DNA of 64,000 nucleotides from Megascapheus bottae (Eukaryota; Chordata; Mammalia; Rodentia; Geomyidae), in the NCBI GenBank assembly GCA_024803745.1, contig JANJXV010000013.1, forward strand, positions 15,621,501 through 15,685,500, in the 5' to 3' direction. Within the stretch, counting starts at the first letter, position 1; each line of letters begins with the position of its first letter. Of this stretch, positions 11,531 to 24,510 are shown in pieces. The notes below the pieces were generated by a model that was not told where the DNA came from, searched no databases, and saw only the letters and a program-made list of their open reading frames with translations. A program made the translations under genes and the position numbers.

Positions 11531-11742
11531 GATGTGTCTGTCTTGTTCTTCTGTCTGCCAGAAGATATATCCCCAGATCTCTTGTAGCATTTTTTTTACT
11601 AATTCATATGTTGAATAATATCACTGATCAAATTTTTCTGAAAAGGATATTTAATTTAAAAATATGTCACCTCTAAATTAGGTTGCTCCCATATATTTTG
11701 TCAATGCAATTCTAGAAATGCATTTTAAAAAATGGCATAGTT

Positions 11743-14021
11743 ATGTTGAAAACATTAGAAAAAATAGGAATAAGAGGAACATTCCTCAAAATAGTTAAAG
11801 CCATATATGAAAAACCTACAGCCAGTATTATACTAAATGGTGAAAGACTGGAACCATTCACCTTAAAATCAGGACCAGACAGGGATGCCCACTCTCTCCA
11901 CTTCCCTTCAATATAGTAGTGGAACCCTTAGCCAGAGCAATAAGGCAAGAAAAGGCCATCAAAAGGATCAACATAGGGAAAGAAGAAATTAAACTATCCC
12001 TATTCGCAGATGACATGATCCTCTACTTGAGTGGCCCAACAAACTCCACTCCCAAACTTCTATAATTAATAAACTACTTTAGCAAAGTGGCAGGAAACAT
12101 AATTAACCTCCAGAACTCAGTAGCCTTCTTGTACACCAACAATACACAAACAGAAGGCCAAGTCAAGAAAATGATCCCATTCGCAATAGACCCCAAAAGA
12201 ATAAAATACTTAGGAATTAACCAAAGATGTAAAGGAATTATTCAATGAAAACTATAAAAGCCTAACGAAAGAAATTAAAGAGGTCACTAGGAAATGGAAA
12301 GACATCCCATGCTCATAGCTAGGAAGAACCAACATAGTGAAAATGGCTATACTGCCAAAATTGATATACAAATTCAATGTAAACCCCATCAAAATCCCAA
12401 AGACATTCTTTACGGAAATAGAAGATATAATCCAAAGATGCATATGGAACAAGAAAAGACCTAGAATAGCCAAAAACATTCTAGGCAAAAAGAGTAATGC
12501 TGGTAGTATTACAATGCCAGACTTCAAACTCTACTATAGAGCCATAATAACAAGAACTGCTTGGTATTGGCACAAAAACAGACCAGAAGATCAGTGGAAC
12601 AGAATAGAAGACCCAGAAAAAGAACCACATACCTATAGGCAACTTGTATTTGACAAAGGAGCCAAAGATATACAGTGGAACAAACACAGTCTATTCAATT
12701 ATTGGTGCTGTCAAAACTGGGCAGCCACATGCAGAAAACTAAAAATTGACCCTAGCCTTTCGCCATGCACAATCATTTACTCAAAGTGGATCAAAGACCT
12801 CAATGTCAGACTGGAAACCGTGAAACTGCTACATGATAAAGTAGGAGAGACACTGGAACTCAGCAAAAGATTCCTGAACAGAATCCCAGGGTCACAACAG
12901 ATGGGAGAGAGACTCAATAAATGGGACTACCTAAAAATAAAAAGTTTCTGTACAGATAAAAACATAGTCACGAAAGTAGAGAGACAGCCAACCAACTGGG
13001 AAAAGATATTCACCAATAATACATCTGACAAATGCTTAATATCCAGTATCTATAGGGAACTCAAGAAACTAATCCCCCCAAACCCAATAAACCATTCACT
13101 AAATGGGCAAGGGAACTAAAGAGAGACTTATCAGAAGAAGAGATTAAAATGGAGAAAAGCATATGAGAAAATGTTCATCATCTATGGTCATAAAGGAAAT
13201 GCAAAGAAAAACAACCCTAAGATACCACCTTACCCCAATAAGAATGGCCAAGATTTTGAACTCAGACAATGACAGTTGCTGGCGGGGTTGTGGAGAAAAA
13301 GAAACCCTACTACACTGCTGGTGGGAATGCAAATTAGTTCAGCCACTCTGGAAAGCAGTGTGGAGGTTTCTTAAAGAACTGAAAATAGACCTTCCCTACG
13401 ATCCCGCCATACCACTTCTGGGCATCTGTCCTAAACATCATGACCCAAGATATGATAAGGACACCTGCTCAGCTATGTTCATCTCTGCACTATTCACAAT
13501 AGCCAGGCGATGGAAACAACCCAGATGCCCTACTGCAGATGAATGGATACAGAAAATGTGGTATATATACCCAATGGAATTCTACATAGCCAACAGACAA
13601 GATAAAATAATGGCATTCACAGGGAAATGGATGAATCTAGAGTGAATCATGTTGAGTGTGACAAATCAGGACCTAAGGAACAAAAGGCGCATGGTATCCT
13701 TAATATGTGGCTATTAAATCCCAAAGAGTATAAGAGCGAGGACTCAATAACTGCATACCCACAGCTATGGACATGGTAATGGAAATATAAATATAACTAT
13801 GTAGACATAAAAACCTATGACTCTATAGACATAATATTTTATTTCTTAAATTAATATGTTTCTATGACATACAAACCCTTAGCCTAATTTTAAGTTCTAA
13901 ATACTAAGTCCCAGTGATTGTAAATAGAGATTCCCCCCTTGAACACTTGTTTTTTAAACTTGTCATTTAAAATATGATGTAAAAATCAATGTTAATAAAT
14001 TCTTTAATAAAAAAATTTTTT
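11743..14021 (+). mobile_element. 5'-truncated L1, older type
   Basis: A 2.3-kb copy flanked by the duplication AAATGGCATAGTT (11730-11742 and 14022-14034). It begins within the RT domain and carries long open remains of ORF2: 12337-13119 (KTFFTEIEDIIQRCIWNKKR; NRIEDPEKEPHTYRQL) and 13163-13645 (cysteine-rich CWRGCGEKETLLHCWWEC; YDPAIPLLGICPKHH). Between them are a frameshift and stops; the RT catalytic box near 12005 is followed by stops. Its sequence and 3'UTR differ clearly from the L1 copies at 4068-8664 and 20186-22395, so it belongs to another L1 lineage. Confidence 0.92.
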
Positions 14022-14034
14022 AAATGGCATAGTT

Positions 14035-15950
14035 TTTAATCTTTTGCAAACATATAATGTATAAAGGCATTTATAGCTACTTTCATTGTAAACTTTGTAG
14101 CATAGGAAATGACAGTATAAAATAGTTATATTTGCCAAAATAGTCTGATACAATTTTAATTACTTACTTAAGCATAGTCACCAAGAATAGTGAGCTTAAT
14201 ATACATGTTAAAACATATTCTGCACTTAAAAATATTATATTAAAGATAATTAGAAATAAACATGACTACTCTAACATAAATACCGAAATCCCTTCCTTTG
14301 AACTTAAGCTTGTTTGGTTAATTCTTCTGTCTATGGTTGTTCTTATGAACACCCCAGGGTCCCAATACTGAAATCTCACCCTTTGTGGTGTTTATTGTTT
14401 TTTTCTAGTTTCTCATCCACTATCAGAATTAAGAAAGCTGTTTCTTTTTCACCTCATTATTTAATCAGTTTATAACATTTCTCTGATATTGTCAAATTCA
14501 TCCCCCTCTGCTGAGAAAGAGGAACTACTACCTTGAATGAAAAGCCAGGAAATACCTGGTCTGTGGACCAGTGTGAATCACAGTTGTCACCCTATGACAA
14601 ATGGGCTATAAAAGACACGGTTAAACTGCTCATCATCTCTCTGGTTCTGTATTCACATGAACCTGCACTGCATCTTTCACTCGGTTTTCCTTGAGTGTTT
14701 TGTTTTGATTGTCGACAAATTACTTTTCCACTCTGCCACACATATGCTTCTATTGTCACCTGAAGATATTCATAATTTCATGGGACTGTGCAGGAAATTG
14801 AGGGATGTGCTGTACAATAATCAAATGAGGGAAACTGACATGTCTATAGCCTGAGACATTGGTCATATGTCTATCAGAAAGCACTCAAAAGATGGTATTT
14901 GAACTAAAGGGACACAGGTAAAGATACATTGTAGATTAAGAAAAAAGTAGCTCCTCATACATAACAGGCCACAAAATGGTGGTGATGATGATAATGGTGA
15001 CAATAAGGAGCACAACAATAATTATCATTTGAGAAATGATATGATTGTGGAGAACTAAAGACAATGGTGCCCACCCAGTATGGGGGAGGAGGGGTGTTCG
15101 GTCTTACCCAGGAATGATCCAACGTAGCTTAAAATATGAATTGCTTTTAATCATTTTCTCCACCACAAAATTCCTCTTTCCATGGAACTCCTCTTTCTGT
15201 AGACTAGGCCATCTAAAAGTAACACTTGTCTATCTGAATATCTGCTCCCTACTGAAAATATAAACTAAGGACTATGTAGAGAATTTTCTGAATAATTTTG
15301 TCCTTCTTAGGCTGAGAATCTCTCTTCTCTCCTGAAGCAGCCTCTGATGTAGCTTTCTCATGCATTTGATTATCTAACTTTATCTCCTCTGCTTCAGATC
15401 CCCTCTGTGTTTTTCTGTTTCTTCCCACTTTGATTACTCCCAGGTCTTACATATGTGTTAGAAGAATTCCTCTTCCCTGAGTGATCGCTCTGATTCTGAG
15501 AGCAAGTAGAAGGAATTAATAAGACTTCCCCCGTCCTTAGAGACACAGGTCTCAAGATACATGTAAACCAGTGGTGGTATAACCCAGTGAGCAGTAACCA
15601 ATTGATGACATTTCTCTTCTCTTCTCCCATATCTCCAATTCCACACTTCGGTGGGTGTTGCCATGTAAAAGTGTGTGAGAAAGAATGCTCTGGAAATGCT
15701 TAGATATTTAAAGCCCAAATTCTGTGGAAAAATGATGTCTTGTAGCATAAAATGAGAGAGTAGCTTCAGTCCAGAAAATGAGAGGATAGTAAACATTTCT
15801 AGTATCCGGTGTACAATGGGGGGAATTTTAAAGCACTAAAATTGTAAAGGAGTCTGTGGCCAAGAGCTGGAAATGATGAGTTTGGTTTCATATAACAACA
15901 CTGGACAAAACAAGACTCAGTTTTAAAATTGATGTTTTTCATATCTTAAA
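14035..15950. other. intergenic, nothing firmly recognised
   Basis: No gene or repeat recognised. A TATA-like GCTATAAAAG at about 14608 precedes a 65-codon open frame (14657-14854) without any known motif. I do not call it a gene. Confidence 0.35.
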
Positions 15951-15954
15951 AAAT

Positions 15955-16200
15955 TATTTCCAAGGGGTTACAGTTACATTCATAAGAAAGTGCATCCATT
16001 TCTTCTGGAACATTGTGACCCTTCCCATGTTTTTCTTCCACTTTTTGTTCCCCATACCTCCCAAGTTGCAAAGTTCATTTGTCTTGTGAATATCACTATT
16101 ACATTGGTTCATCCTTTCTCCTTTGTCTCATCCTCTTGTTTTTCCATTTTCTTTCCCTAATTTGAATAAACAAATAAATAAAAGTCTATCCACTTTTGTT
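15955..16200 (-). mobile_element. old L1 3'UTR-like fragment, antisense
   Basis: AAGGGGTTACAGTTACATTCATAAGAAAG, a C/T-rich block and TTGAATAAACAAATAAAT match the antisense order of L1 3' ends seen at 5590 and 46450, but strongly diverged. Confidence 0.5.
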
Positions 16201-17070
16201 AGCTGAAATAAGGAAATTGAAGGGGAAAATCTAATAGTATAATTCTTCAGAAGGCAAAGTCAAAACAAAATAGAACATCAGAAAAGGAAGTATTCCAAAA
16301 GGGTGGGGTGGGATCAAGGGGAAATAGATGAATCAAGAGAAAGTAGAGGGATAAATGCAAAAACAAAATTAAGAAGCATGAAATAAGGGGTATATAAGAG
16401 GAATGGGTGACAATCATCAAGATATGTTGTGTTTATAAACGGTTAAACGGCAATTCCTTTGTACAACTACTCAAAGCTAATGAACAATGATAGAGAAAAT
16501 ATGAGATAGCAGAAACTGCTAAAATTATAGCAACAGGTGGGACTAGCAGTTTAAGTATGTGACAGAAGAGCATGATATATTGAAATTACCTGAAACTAAT
16601 GTTGTTTTCTAAAAATTGATTTGTATGTATGATTAAGAAGGATTTGAGAAAAATAGCTATGCACCAGATAGGCCACAGTGTAGAATCCAGTATATAATGT
16701 AATGCTTTTATTTTATTATTATATTTAAATAGTTTAACAAAAAGTTTTCAATTAAAGGAGGCAGTTTGTGAACAAAATGCATTTTATGAAGAATCTCACT
16801 TTCATTATTCTTTCCTTCTCCCCCAAACCCAATCACCACTAAATTTGCCTAGTTTTATTTTTCACATGTGTACTTTGAACATTGTCACTGAAATTCTCCA
16901 TCCCTAAATCAATATGTGATTTTTTTCTATTATTTCTCAATCAGGTTGTTATGCTTAAAGACCTATGCAATACATCCTATGGTAAGATATTTTAAATTTA
17001 TTGAATAATGACTCTAAAACTTTATTATTGTGTCAATAAATCCTAAATCCCTCATACTATCTACATATTT
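16201..17070. other. intergenic
   Basis: A-rich DNA, with a possible antisense L1-like stretch at 16740-16960 (pyrimidine-rich TTTCCTTCTCCCCCAAACCC). Too diverged to define. Confidence 0.3.
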
Positions 17071-17081
17071 AAAAGAATAAT

Positions 17082-17206
17082 CTTCTTGGGGGAGAGAAAG
17101 GGGGATCAAGACATGTGAAAGGGTATCAATGTATGTGAATTAATGCACCTCCTATCTGGCAAATATCATGTAACCCTTCTATTAATTACAATAGAAATAT
17201 ATGAAA
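17082..17206 (+). mobile_element. very short L1 3' end insertion
   Basis: Only 125 bases of L1 3'UTR (AAGACATGTGAAAGGGTATC to AATAGAAATATATGAAAA) flanked by duplicated AAAAGAATAAT (17071-17081 and 17207-17217). A separate, extremely 5'-truncated insertion of the same lineage as 20186-22395. Confidence 0.85.
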
Positions 17207-17221
17207 AAAAGAATAATACTC

Positions 17222-17970
17222 TTATAGGCACTTTCTTTTCAACTGATTATATATTGGTTTACTACCATTGGTACTGTACTACAAAATCTATTTTGTAGCT
17301 TCAAAAATATTTTATAATCACAATTTCAAATACAGGAAAATGTATTAAAGAAAGGGAATACAAAACCCATAAAAAACTCACAGATTATGCTATACTGATT
17401 TTCACAGAGGCCAAGAGTATACAATGAGGGAAAAATAATTTCTTCAGTATTTTGTTGAGAGAACTTACTTAATTACTGTGTTTACAGATGGCACTCTACA
17501 AATTAGGCTACTTCTTCCATGCAGTTTTTTTTTTCTATTAATTATTTTGAAGTTAGAGTCTGATGGACTTTCATGCACAGGCTAACTAAAACCATGATCC
17601 TCATATCTCAGCTACATGAGAGGCTAGGAATATAAATGTAAACCACTGACAACATCTTAAAGTACCATTCTAATCTACATTAATGGCAGGAAAGGATTTC
17701 ATCATTACACTTTAATAGATGAGTAAAATGGACTTTAAAGACATTTTCTTCCTTATTATACTCTTTTTTAAAATCATTTCAATACTCTCATTTGAAAACC
17801 TTTCTGCAATTCACTCTAGTACAATGTATACTTTTACAGATATTCCCCTTTCAAAGATATTTGAAATCTATTAATGAATTTTCTTTCTACTCTTCATTTA
17901 AAATAGGCTTTTAAAGAGAAAGAGATCCACATAGAGTTTTATTCAGAAATACTCAGTAGTTGACATTATT
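17222..17970. other. 3' flank of OR52 gene; old SINE trace
   Basis: AT-rich. An antisense 7SL/B1-like SINE trace at about 17530-17660 (ATCCTCATATCTCAGCTACAT) is heavily decayed. No gene seen. Confidence 0.4.
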
Positions 17971-17977
17971 TATCAGT

Positions 17978-18937
17978 TTAATAACATGTACTCCCAGAGG
18001 AGAAAAGAACAACAGCCCGATCTTGAATTTCTTTGGTCTTTACTCCATAAATGATGGGATTGAGCATAGGTGGCACAACCACGTAGAGGTTCGCCACTAG
18101 GATATGGATATGGCGGGGGATGGTTTTTCCTCCAAAGCGATGGGCACAAAAGGAAAAGAACGCAGGCGTGTAGAACATAAGGATGACACAGATGTGGGAC
18201 CCACATGTGTTAAGGGCCTTATATCTAGCAGCCCAGGAAGGTATCTGAAAAACAGTGTAAAGGATCACTGCGTAGGAAATAATGATCAATATTATATCGA
18301 GCCCTGTGGAGAGGAGGGCCACAGTGAGCCCATAAATAATGTTGATGTTGACATTGTCACATGCCAGCCTGGCGATGCCCATGTGCTCGCAGTAGGAATG
18401 GGGGATGACGCTTTTCCCACAGTATAAAAGTCGGTATACCAGGAAGATGAATGGACAACAGATGAAAAAGCTCCTGGTGACAGCTGCAAGGACAATCTTC
18501 CCAATGGCTGACGAGGTAAGGATGGTGGTGTATCGCAGAGGGTGACAGATGGCCACATAGCGGTCAAACGCCATGGCCAGGAGAATCGCAGATTCTGCCA
18601 CAAAGATGAAGTGAATGGAGAACATCTGGGACACACAGCTAGCAAAAGATATTTCCGTGGAATGGAACCAGAAGATGGCCAGCATCTTGGGGGCTGTGGC
18701 TGTGGAGAGCAGAAGGTCTGCGAGGGCCAGCATGGAGAGGAAGAGATACATGGGCTGGTGGAGCCTGCGCTCCGTGACAATCAGGAAGATCAGGAAGCTG
18801 TTGCCCAACACGGCTACAATGTACATGGAGCAGATAGGGATGGAGATCCAGGTATGCAGATCTCCCCGTCCTGGGATCCCAAGGAAGACATACCACACGT
18901 CCTGAGGGTTGGTGAGATTGTGGAAGGGAGGGCTCAT
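17978..18937 (-). CDS. olfactory receptor, class I, OR52 family
   Basis: An intact 319-residue single-exon odorant GPCR. The start is the Met at 18937 (MSPPFHNLTN, glycosylation site N7). An upstream in-frame Met at 18982 would add 15 residues without receptor character. Hallmarks: LGIPGRGDLHTWISIP; GN in TM1; LHQPMYLFLSMLAL; KMLAIFWF; MAFDRYVAICHPLRY; IPHSYCEHMGIARLACD, the OR52-type second outer loop; KALNTCGSHICVIL; FFSFCAHRFGG; NPIIYGVKTKEIQ. The loop and the YGVKTKEI ending place it in OR52. Its TM3-TM6 region recalls OR52D/H types, but the subfamily is uncertain. It shares strand and spacing with the neighbouring receptors. Long open frames on the opposite strand (for example 18542-18955) are shadows. 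Confidence 0.93.
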   Translation of the reverse strand: MSPPFHNLTNPQDVWYVFLGIPGRGDLHTWISIPICSMYIVAVLGNSFLIFLIVTERRLHQPMYLFLSMLALADLLLSTATAPKMLAIFWFHSTEISFASCVSQMFSIHFIFVAESAILLAMAFDRYVAICHPLRYTTILTSSAIGKIVLAAVTRSFFICCPFIFLVYRLLYCGKSVIPHSYCEHMGIARLACDNVNINIIYGLTVALLSTGLDIILIIISYAVILYTVFQIPSWAARYKALNTCGSHICVILMFYTPAFFSFCAHRFGGKTIPRHIHILVANLYVVVPPMLNPIIYGVKTKEIQDRAVVLFSSGSTCY

Positions 18938-18989
18938 CTTTGTCCTGCAGTCTAGGCCCAGAGCCTTCAATGAACAGCACAATTTGACT

Positions 18990-19640
18990 ATTCCTTGCTA
19001 ACAGCTTAGCTGAATTAGATATGATCCTAAAATTGGACTGTTTCTATCAGTGTTAATCCTTCCGTAAAATACATGTCATTTAACAACAGTTTAGTATGTA
19101 TCCTAGTCCTTAAATAAGTATTAACTTATGAACTATTTCTATTACCCTGTTGGAAAGGCTGCTCCATGATGACACATGGACACTCGTATTTCTGGTCTCA
19201 TAACCTACAACATCTTACCCCAGACACCACTGGAGTCAGAATCAGACAGAGGCAATCTCAAAGCTATGGTTTTGATTCCTCTCTCCTTCCACGTATCAAA
19301 ATGAAACTAGATCTAAAACACTGCATCAAGTTTTTCCTTGACAGTATCCCTGAAGACACTGAGAAGAAATATCAACTTTGAAAGAGGGGATTGATTAAAT
19401 GATTGGGCAAATTCCATTTCAAGCAGTGTAGAGCTCAAGCCCTCTTCCACATTGAATAATAACTGAATACATGCTAAGCCGGTGCTACCTATGGAGATAC
19501 AAAAAAGGAAGAGAATCAAACCTTATCTGCCATTCAATCTGTTCTTTAAATTATAGAGACAGTAACAACTGAACAATTTATACTGCCAAATTTAGCCAGG
19601 CTATTAAATGTAGGTATATTATGTGGTGTACAAAATTATT
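18990..19640. other. upstream of OR52 gene, intergenic
   Basis: 5' flank of the OR52 gene. No SINE, L1 or clear promoter element seen. Confidence 0.35.
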
Positions 19641-19641
19641 G

Positions 19642-19868
19642 AGTCAGGTACTGGTGGCTCACATATGTAATCCTAGCTACTCAGGAGGCTGAGATCTGAG
19701 AATAGAGATTCAAAGACAACCCTGGCCTGAAAGCCTATGATAATCTTATTTCCTATTAATGATCAGAAAACCAGAAGTGGCTTTGTGGCTCAAGTGGTAG
19801 AGAGCTAGCCTAGAGCTGAAGTGCACAGGGACAGTGCTCAGGCCCAGAATTCAAGTCCCATGACCAAC
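19642..19868 (+). repeat. 7SL/B1-like + tRNA-like two-part SINE
   Basis: The left unit has the 7SL/B1 signature TAATCCTAGCTACTCAGGAG and GGCTGAGATCTGAG. The right unit has GTGGCTCAAGTGGTAGAG and an AATTCAAGTCCC B box, then A-rich ACAAAACAAACC. The right unit is the same as in the ID-type SINE family of this window. Fairly complete copy. Confidence 0.85.
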
Positions 19869-20185
19869 AAAACAAACCAGCAACAACAAACTATTCTCTT
19901 CTATTCTACTTGTGTTACAGATAAAATAGAGATTACCTAGTACTTTTAGCAAAATATAATTTAAGGTTTTCACATTAAAAACCAAATGTGGACTTTAAAC
20001 CGAAAGTTAAATGATGATTTACTGATACCAGGCACTGTAGAAAACAATGTAGAAAGAAGAAAATAATTTAGAAACAAGTTTAATAATCTTGATTTCAAGC
20101 TTATGATCCATTAGGCTGAGACAGAATTGGTTTGTGATACCAAGAAATCCAGTACATATTTCTTGAATTAGAAAACTACCATGAA

Positions 20186-22395
20186 CAAGCATAAAGGGGA
20201 TCCAAATAGGGAAAGAGGAAGTAAAACTTTCCCTCTTTGCAGATGACATGATTTTGTATTTAAAGAACCCTATAGACTCTACTCCCAAGCTCCTTGAGCT
20301 GATTCAAAATTTTGGAAGGGTAGCAGGGTATAAAATTAACCCGCAAAAATCAACTGCTTTCCTCTACGCCAACAGTGAGCGGAATGAGGCAACAATCAGG
20401 AAAGCAACTCCTTTCACAATAGCCTCAAAGAAAATAAAGTACCTAGGAATTAGCTTAACTAAGAATGTAAAGGACCTTTTTGATGAAAACATTAAAATCC
20501 TGAAAAAGGAAATTAAAGCAGAACTAAGGAAATGGAAAAACCTCCCATGCTCCTGGATTGGAAGAATCAATATCGTGAAAACGACAATCTTGCCAAGGGA
20601 TATCTACAAATTCAACGCAATACCCATCAATATCCCAATGGCATTCTTTAAAGAAATAGAAGAGGCAATCCAAAATTTCATATGGAATAATAAAATACAC
20701 CCGTATAGCAAAAACACTTCTTAGCAGAAAGAACAGCGCTGGAGGAATTTCAATACCAAACTTTAGACTCTATTACAGAGCTATAATTCTCAAAACAGCT
20801 TGGTACTGGCACAAGAACAGGCCTGAGGACCAATGGAATAGAACTGAAGACCCAGATATTGAACCACAGACCTATGGCCACCTAATCTTTGACAAGGGAG
20901 CCAAAAAAATAGAATGGAAGAAAGATAGCCTCTTCAACAAGTTGTGCTGGCAGAACTGGTTAAGCACCTGCAGAAAACTAAAGTTGGATCCTTCTTTGTC
21001 ACCTTACACTAGAATTAACTCCAAATGGATCAGAGACCTCGAGGTAAAGGCTGACACACTGAAAACTTTACAAGAAGGAATAGGAGATACACTAGGCCTC
21101 CTTGGCACAGGTCGAAACTTTCTTAATAAGACCAAGAATCACAACAAATCAGAGAAAGGCTGGATAAGTGGGACTGCATTAAACTGCAGAACTTTTGTAT
21201 GGCAAAGGACATAGCTAGTAAACTAATTAGGAAGCCTACAGAGTGGGAGAAGATCTTCACCAACCATACAACGGACAAAGGCTTCATATCTAAAATATAT
21301 CAACAGCTCAAAAATTGAATCAATCCAAAACTAATCTCCAAAGTAACAACCATCCCATTAAAAGATGGGCCAAAGACTTAGAGAGAGTCTTCTCTGAAGA
21401 AGAAACAAAAATGGCCTATAGACACATAAAGAAATGCCCAACATCTCTGACCATAAAAGAAATGCAATCAAAACAACTCTAAGATCCCACCTCACTCCAG
21501 TTAGAATGGCCAGGATCAAGAAAACTAATAACAGATGTTGGAGGGGATGTGGCCAGGAGGGATCACTACTACACTGTTGGTGGGAGTGCAAACTCATTTA
21601 ACCACTATGGAAAGCAGTATGGCAATTTCTCAAAAGACTAAACATAGAGCTCCCCTATGACCCAGCAATTCCACTACTTGGCATTTACCCACTCATCTAG
21701 AAACAAGAACATACTAAATCCCCCACTAGCACAACAATGTTCATTGCAGCACTATTTACCATAGCTAAGATACGGAACCAACCCAGATGTCCCTCAGTTG
21801 ATGAGTGGACAAACAAGATGTGGTATTTGTACACAATGAAATTCTATGCTGCTGTCAGAAAGAATGACATCGCCCCATTTGTTAGGAAATGGAAAGTTTT
21901 AGAAAAAATCATATTAAGTGAAGTAAGCCAGACTCAAAGGAACATAGGCTCAATGGTTTCTCTCATTTGTCATAATCAGTAGAAACCTTGGGCTCTCCTA
22001 GCAGAGATTTGTAATAGAACAAAACCTTGATACAAAAGGCCATATAATATGAAGCTAATTGAAAGGACCTCTAGGATATAGAAACAAAAGCCATATAATG
22101 AATGATTGTTGTTCTTAAGATACTATGTTATCTCTCATCTCTTTTGCTGTCCCTTGGTTATCTCATATTGTTACAGTATCTCACTTTGTTACCTGATATA
22201 TGGGATATATTTGTATTTGGTTATTTGAAATTGGATAGGGAAGGGGGGGAAACCAAGATGAGGGGTGGGGTGGGAGGGAGGGAAATGGGGACCAAGACAT
22301 ATGAAAGGGTATCAATGTATGGGAATTAATGCACCATCTATCTGGCAAATATCATGTAACCCTTCTATTAATTACAATAAAAATATATGAAAAAA
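20186..22395 (+). mobile_element. 5'-truncated L1 with 16-bp target duplication
   Basis: A 2.2-kb copy bounded by a perfect duplication AGAAAACTACCATGAA (20170-20185 and 22396-22411), starting just before the RT catalytic box. ORF2 remains: 20248-20724 ([36 protein letters not shown]), 20942-21214 and 21737-21982 (NQPRCPSVDEWTNKMWYLY). It is broken by a few stops and frameshifts; for example the cysteine-rich region near 21520-21600 is out of frame with its neighbours. The 3'UTR has the G-rich tract and ends AATAAAAATATATGAAAAA. It is the best-preserved truncated copy of the younger L1 lineage here. Confidence 0.93.
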
Positions 22396-22411
22396 AGAAA
22401 ACTACCATGAA

Positions 22412-22985
22412 GTGGTTGTACATAGGGATTTCCATTAAACAAAGCAGTTTATGAAACTAGTATATCAATGTCATCCCTTTCAGCAATCTCAACAATTAGT
22501 CTGCAACCTACCCCTTCCTTAATTTTTTTTAATTTTGTAAAATGCACCTTAAATCAATTACTGAGTATACCATATCAGTTAATAATCATCACTCCAAAAC
22601 TATCTCTTATTTTTAACTTTCAGGAAAGAGAGTGATAGATGACTCATGGTGTTTTGTTTGTTTTGCTTCCTCACTGATTTAACACAATTATTATATATGG
22701 AGGAAAAATAAAGAAAATCTCTGATTTTCACCTTTAATCTGTGTCCATTATAGCATCTGATACATAATAACAAATTGTATGGAAAATATTTGTATATACA
22801 TGTATATACACATTAATTAATAAACTTGTCTAATCCCTCAGCTTAGCTTTGGAGGACAGGAAGTAATTTACATCTTTTCTTAACTTTCAAATCTGCATGG
22901 AAGAAAAATAACCATTGTATAAACAGTTTCTAAAGGGAAATAAACTTCATAGGACCCATCAAATAAAAACAAAAATGTAGCACAA
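22412..22985. other. intergenic, nothing recognised
   Basis: AT-rich sequence without gene or repeat signature. Confidence 0.4.
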
Positions 22986-22989
22986 ATTG

Positions 22990-23188
22990 TTATTTTTTTT
23001 TTTGCTATTCCTGGGCCTTGAACTCAGGGCCTGGGCAGTGTCCTTGGGCTTTCTCAAAGCTAGAGCTCTACCACTTGAGCTATGGCACCATTACTGTCAT
23101 TTTTCTATGTATGAGGTACTGAGGAATCGAACCAGGGTCTTCATGCATGGAAGGCAAGCACTCTACCACTAGGCTTAACTCCCGGCTC
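22990..23188 (-). repeat. two-part ID-type SINE, antisense
   Basis: Poly-T start, then the reverse complement of the right unit (CTTGAACTCAGGGCCTG; CTACCACTTGAGCTATGG) and left unit (GGAATCGAACCAGGGTCTTC; CTCTACCACTAGGCTTAACTC). The target duplication CAAATTGTTATT flanks it (about 22983 and 23189). Confidence 0.88.
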
Positions 23189-23199
23189 CAAATTGTTAT

Positions 23200-24505
23200 T
23201 CTAAGTGCAGTTCACATTGGACAGGTAAAAGGAAAATGTGATATAGTTAAGTTATTTGTGAAAATTCTGAAGATATTTAACAGTTTCAGAGGAGGAAAGG
23301 CAAAAGGAGAAGATTAGAACACCGTTAACAAATCTGGAACTGCCTACTTATAAATCTCTTTAGATTTCTCTCTTGGGTCCCAAACCTCAGCTCCAGAGGA
23401 TTGTGTTTTGGTCCTGTCTTGAGAGGCTTTTAGGATCAGCTCTGCTGCAGAATCTGTAGAGAGAAGCATCATTGCCTGCTCTTCTATAATCTGTACAATT
23501 TTTTATTCCCTCAGGCTACCTTGATAAGCCATGAAAGTTAAGACAGGGTGTCCCATTCAGATTCAGGTCATTTTGTGCTGGAAATTCATATCCTGTGCCC
23601 TCAGGGGATTATAAATGCCACAAACAGAAGAAGGACTTTATCCATGTTAAATGGCAGCTATACTGAGTCCTCTCATCTCATTTCCCTTGAAATCCTAAGG
23701 CTCCCTGACCCTGCTTCTCTTCCACTGTGCATGTGGGAGAACTGGTCAGTATTAGAATAGTTCAGAAACCCCATCATTACCCACAGAGCCTTCGAAATGA
23801 CCACCAAAGAAAGATAAAGGTGGGAAGAAGGTAAGCACTCAAAAAAAATATCCCACAGTTCAGTTTCAAAACTGATTCTCTAGGACAAAAGAATTATGTG
23901 TAAGCAAAGATTTCCATGACAGGCCCTCAGCTAGAACTTGCTAAATACCCATGACTTTCTATTACTTGTCAATGATTCCTTGATGTTTGGTCCTTCTTTT
24001 CGATTCCTCTTTTGTGGAATCTGAAAAGGGCATCTGACAATCATTTCATCAAGACTGGAAGCTCAATGCTGGGCCATGCTCCAGAACTTCCAAATACTCA
24101 TGTAAACATTCATTGTACTTATGGGTCCATAGTACCCAGGAAACCCTAAATGTTTCCTACATTCCAAATGTTTTCCATCCAAAGGTCCTCAGACCATATA
24201 TGTGGTTAATTTTATAGCCCTTCCTTCTAGTGTATAAAACAAACAGAAATCAGTACCAATATCCTGGGAAAACAAAGTGAAAAATGCACTAAATGAACAG
24301 ATATATTGGAGGGATGATGAGGTTTACATGATGATAGAAATTGAACTCTTCCTCTAGTGGTCTGTGTTGACCATAGTAACAAATAAGAAGATGCACAGGG
24401 GAACACACAGCCTTGAGATTACATACATGGGCAATTTCAAATTTTTTTACTCTGTAACTTTAACTGCCCTATTCCCTTGAAGATTCATCACTTCTTATCA
24501 AACAT
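23200..24505. other. intergenic, nothing recognised
   Basis: Mixed-composition sequence. The open frame 23548-23760 has no motif. No repeat family recognised. Confidence 0.4.
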
Positions 24506-24510
24506 TTTTG

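Noticed and set aside
14600..14854. TATA-like box followed by a 65-codon frame
   Set aside because: No recognisable protein motif, no splice or poly(A) support; may be chance. I also considered a globin promoter because of the likely cluster location and saw no match.
18542..18955. Long open frames opposite and out of frame with the OR52 gene at 17978
   Set aside because: No protein family features; explained by receptor codon composition.
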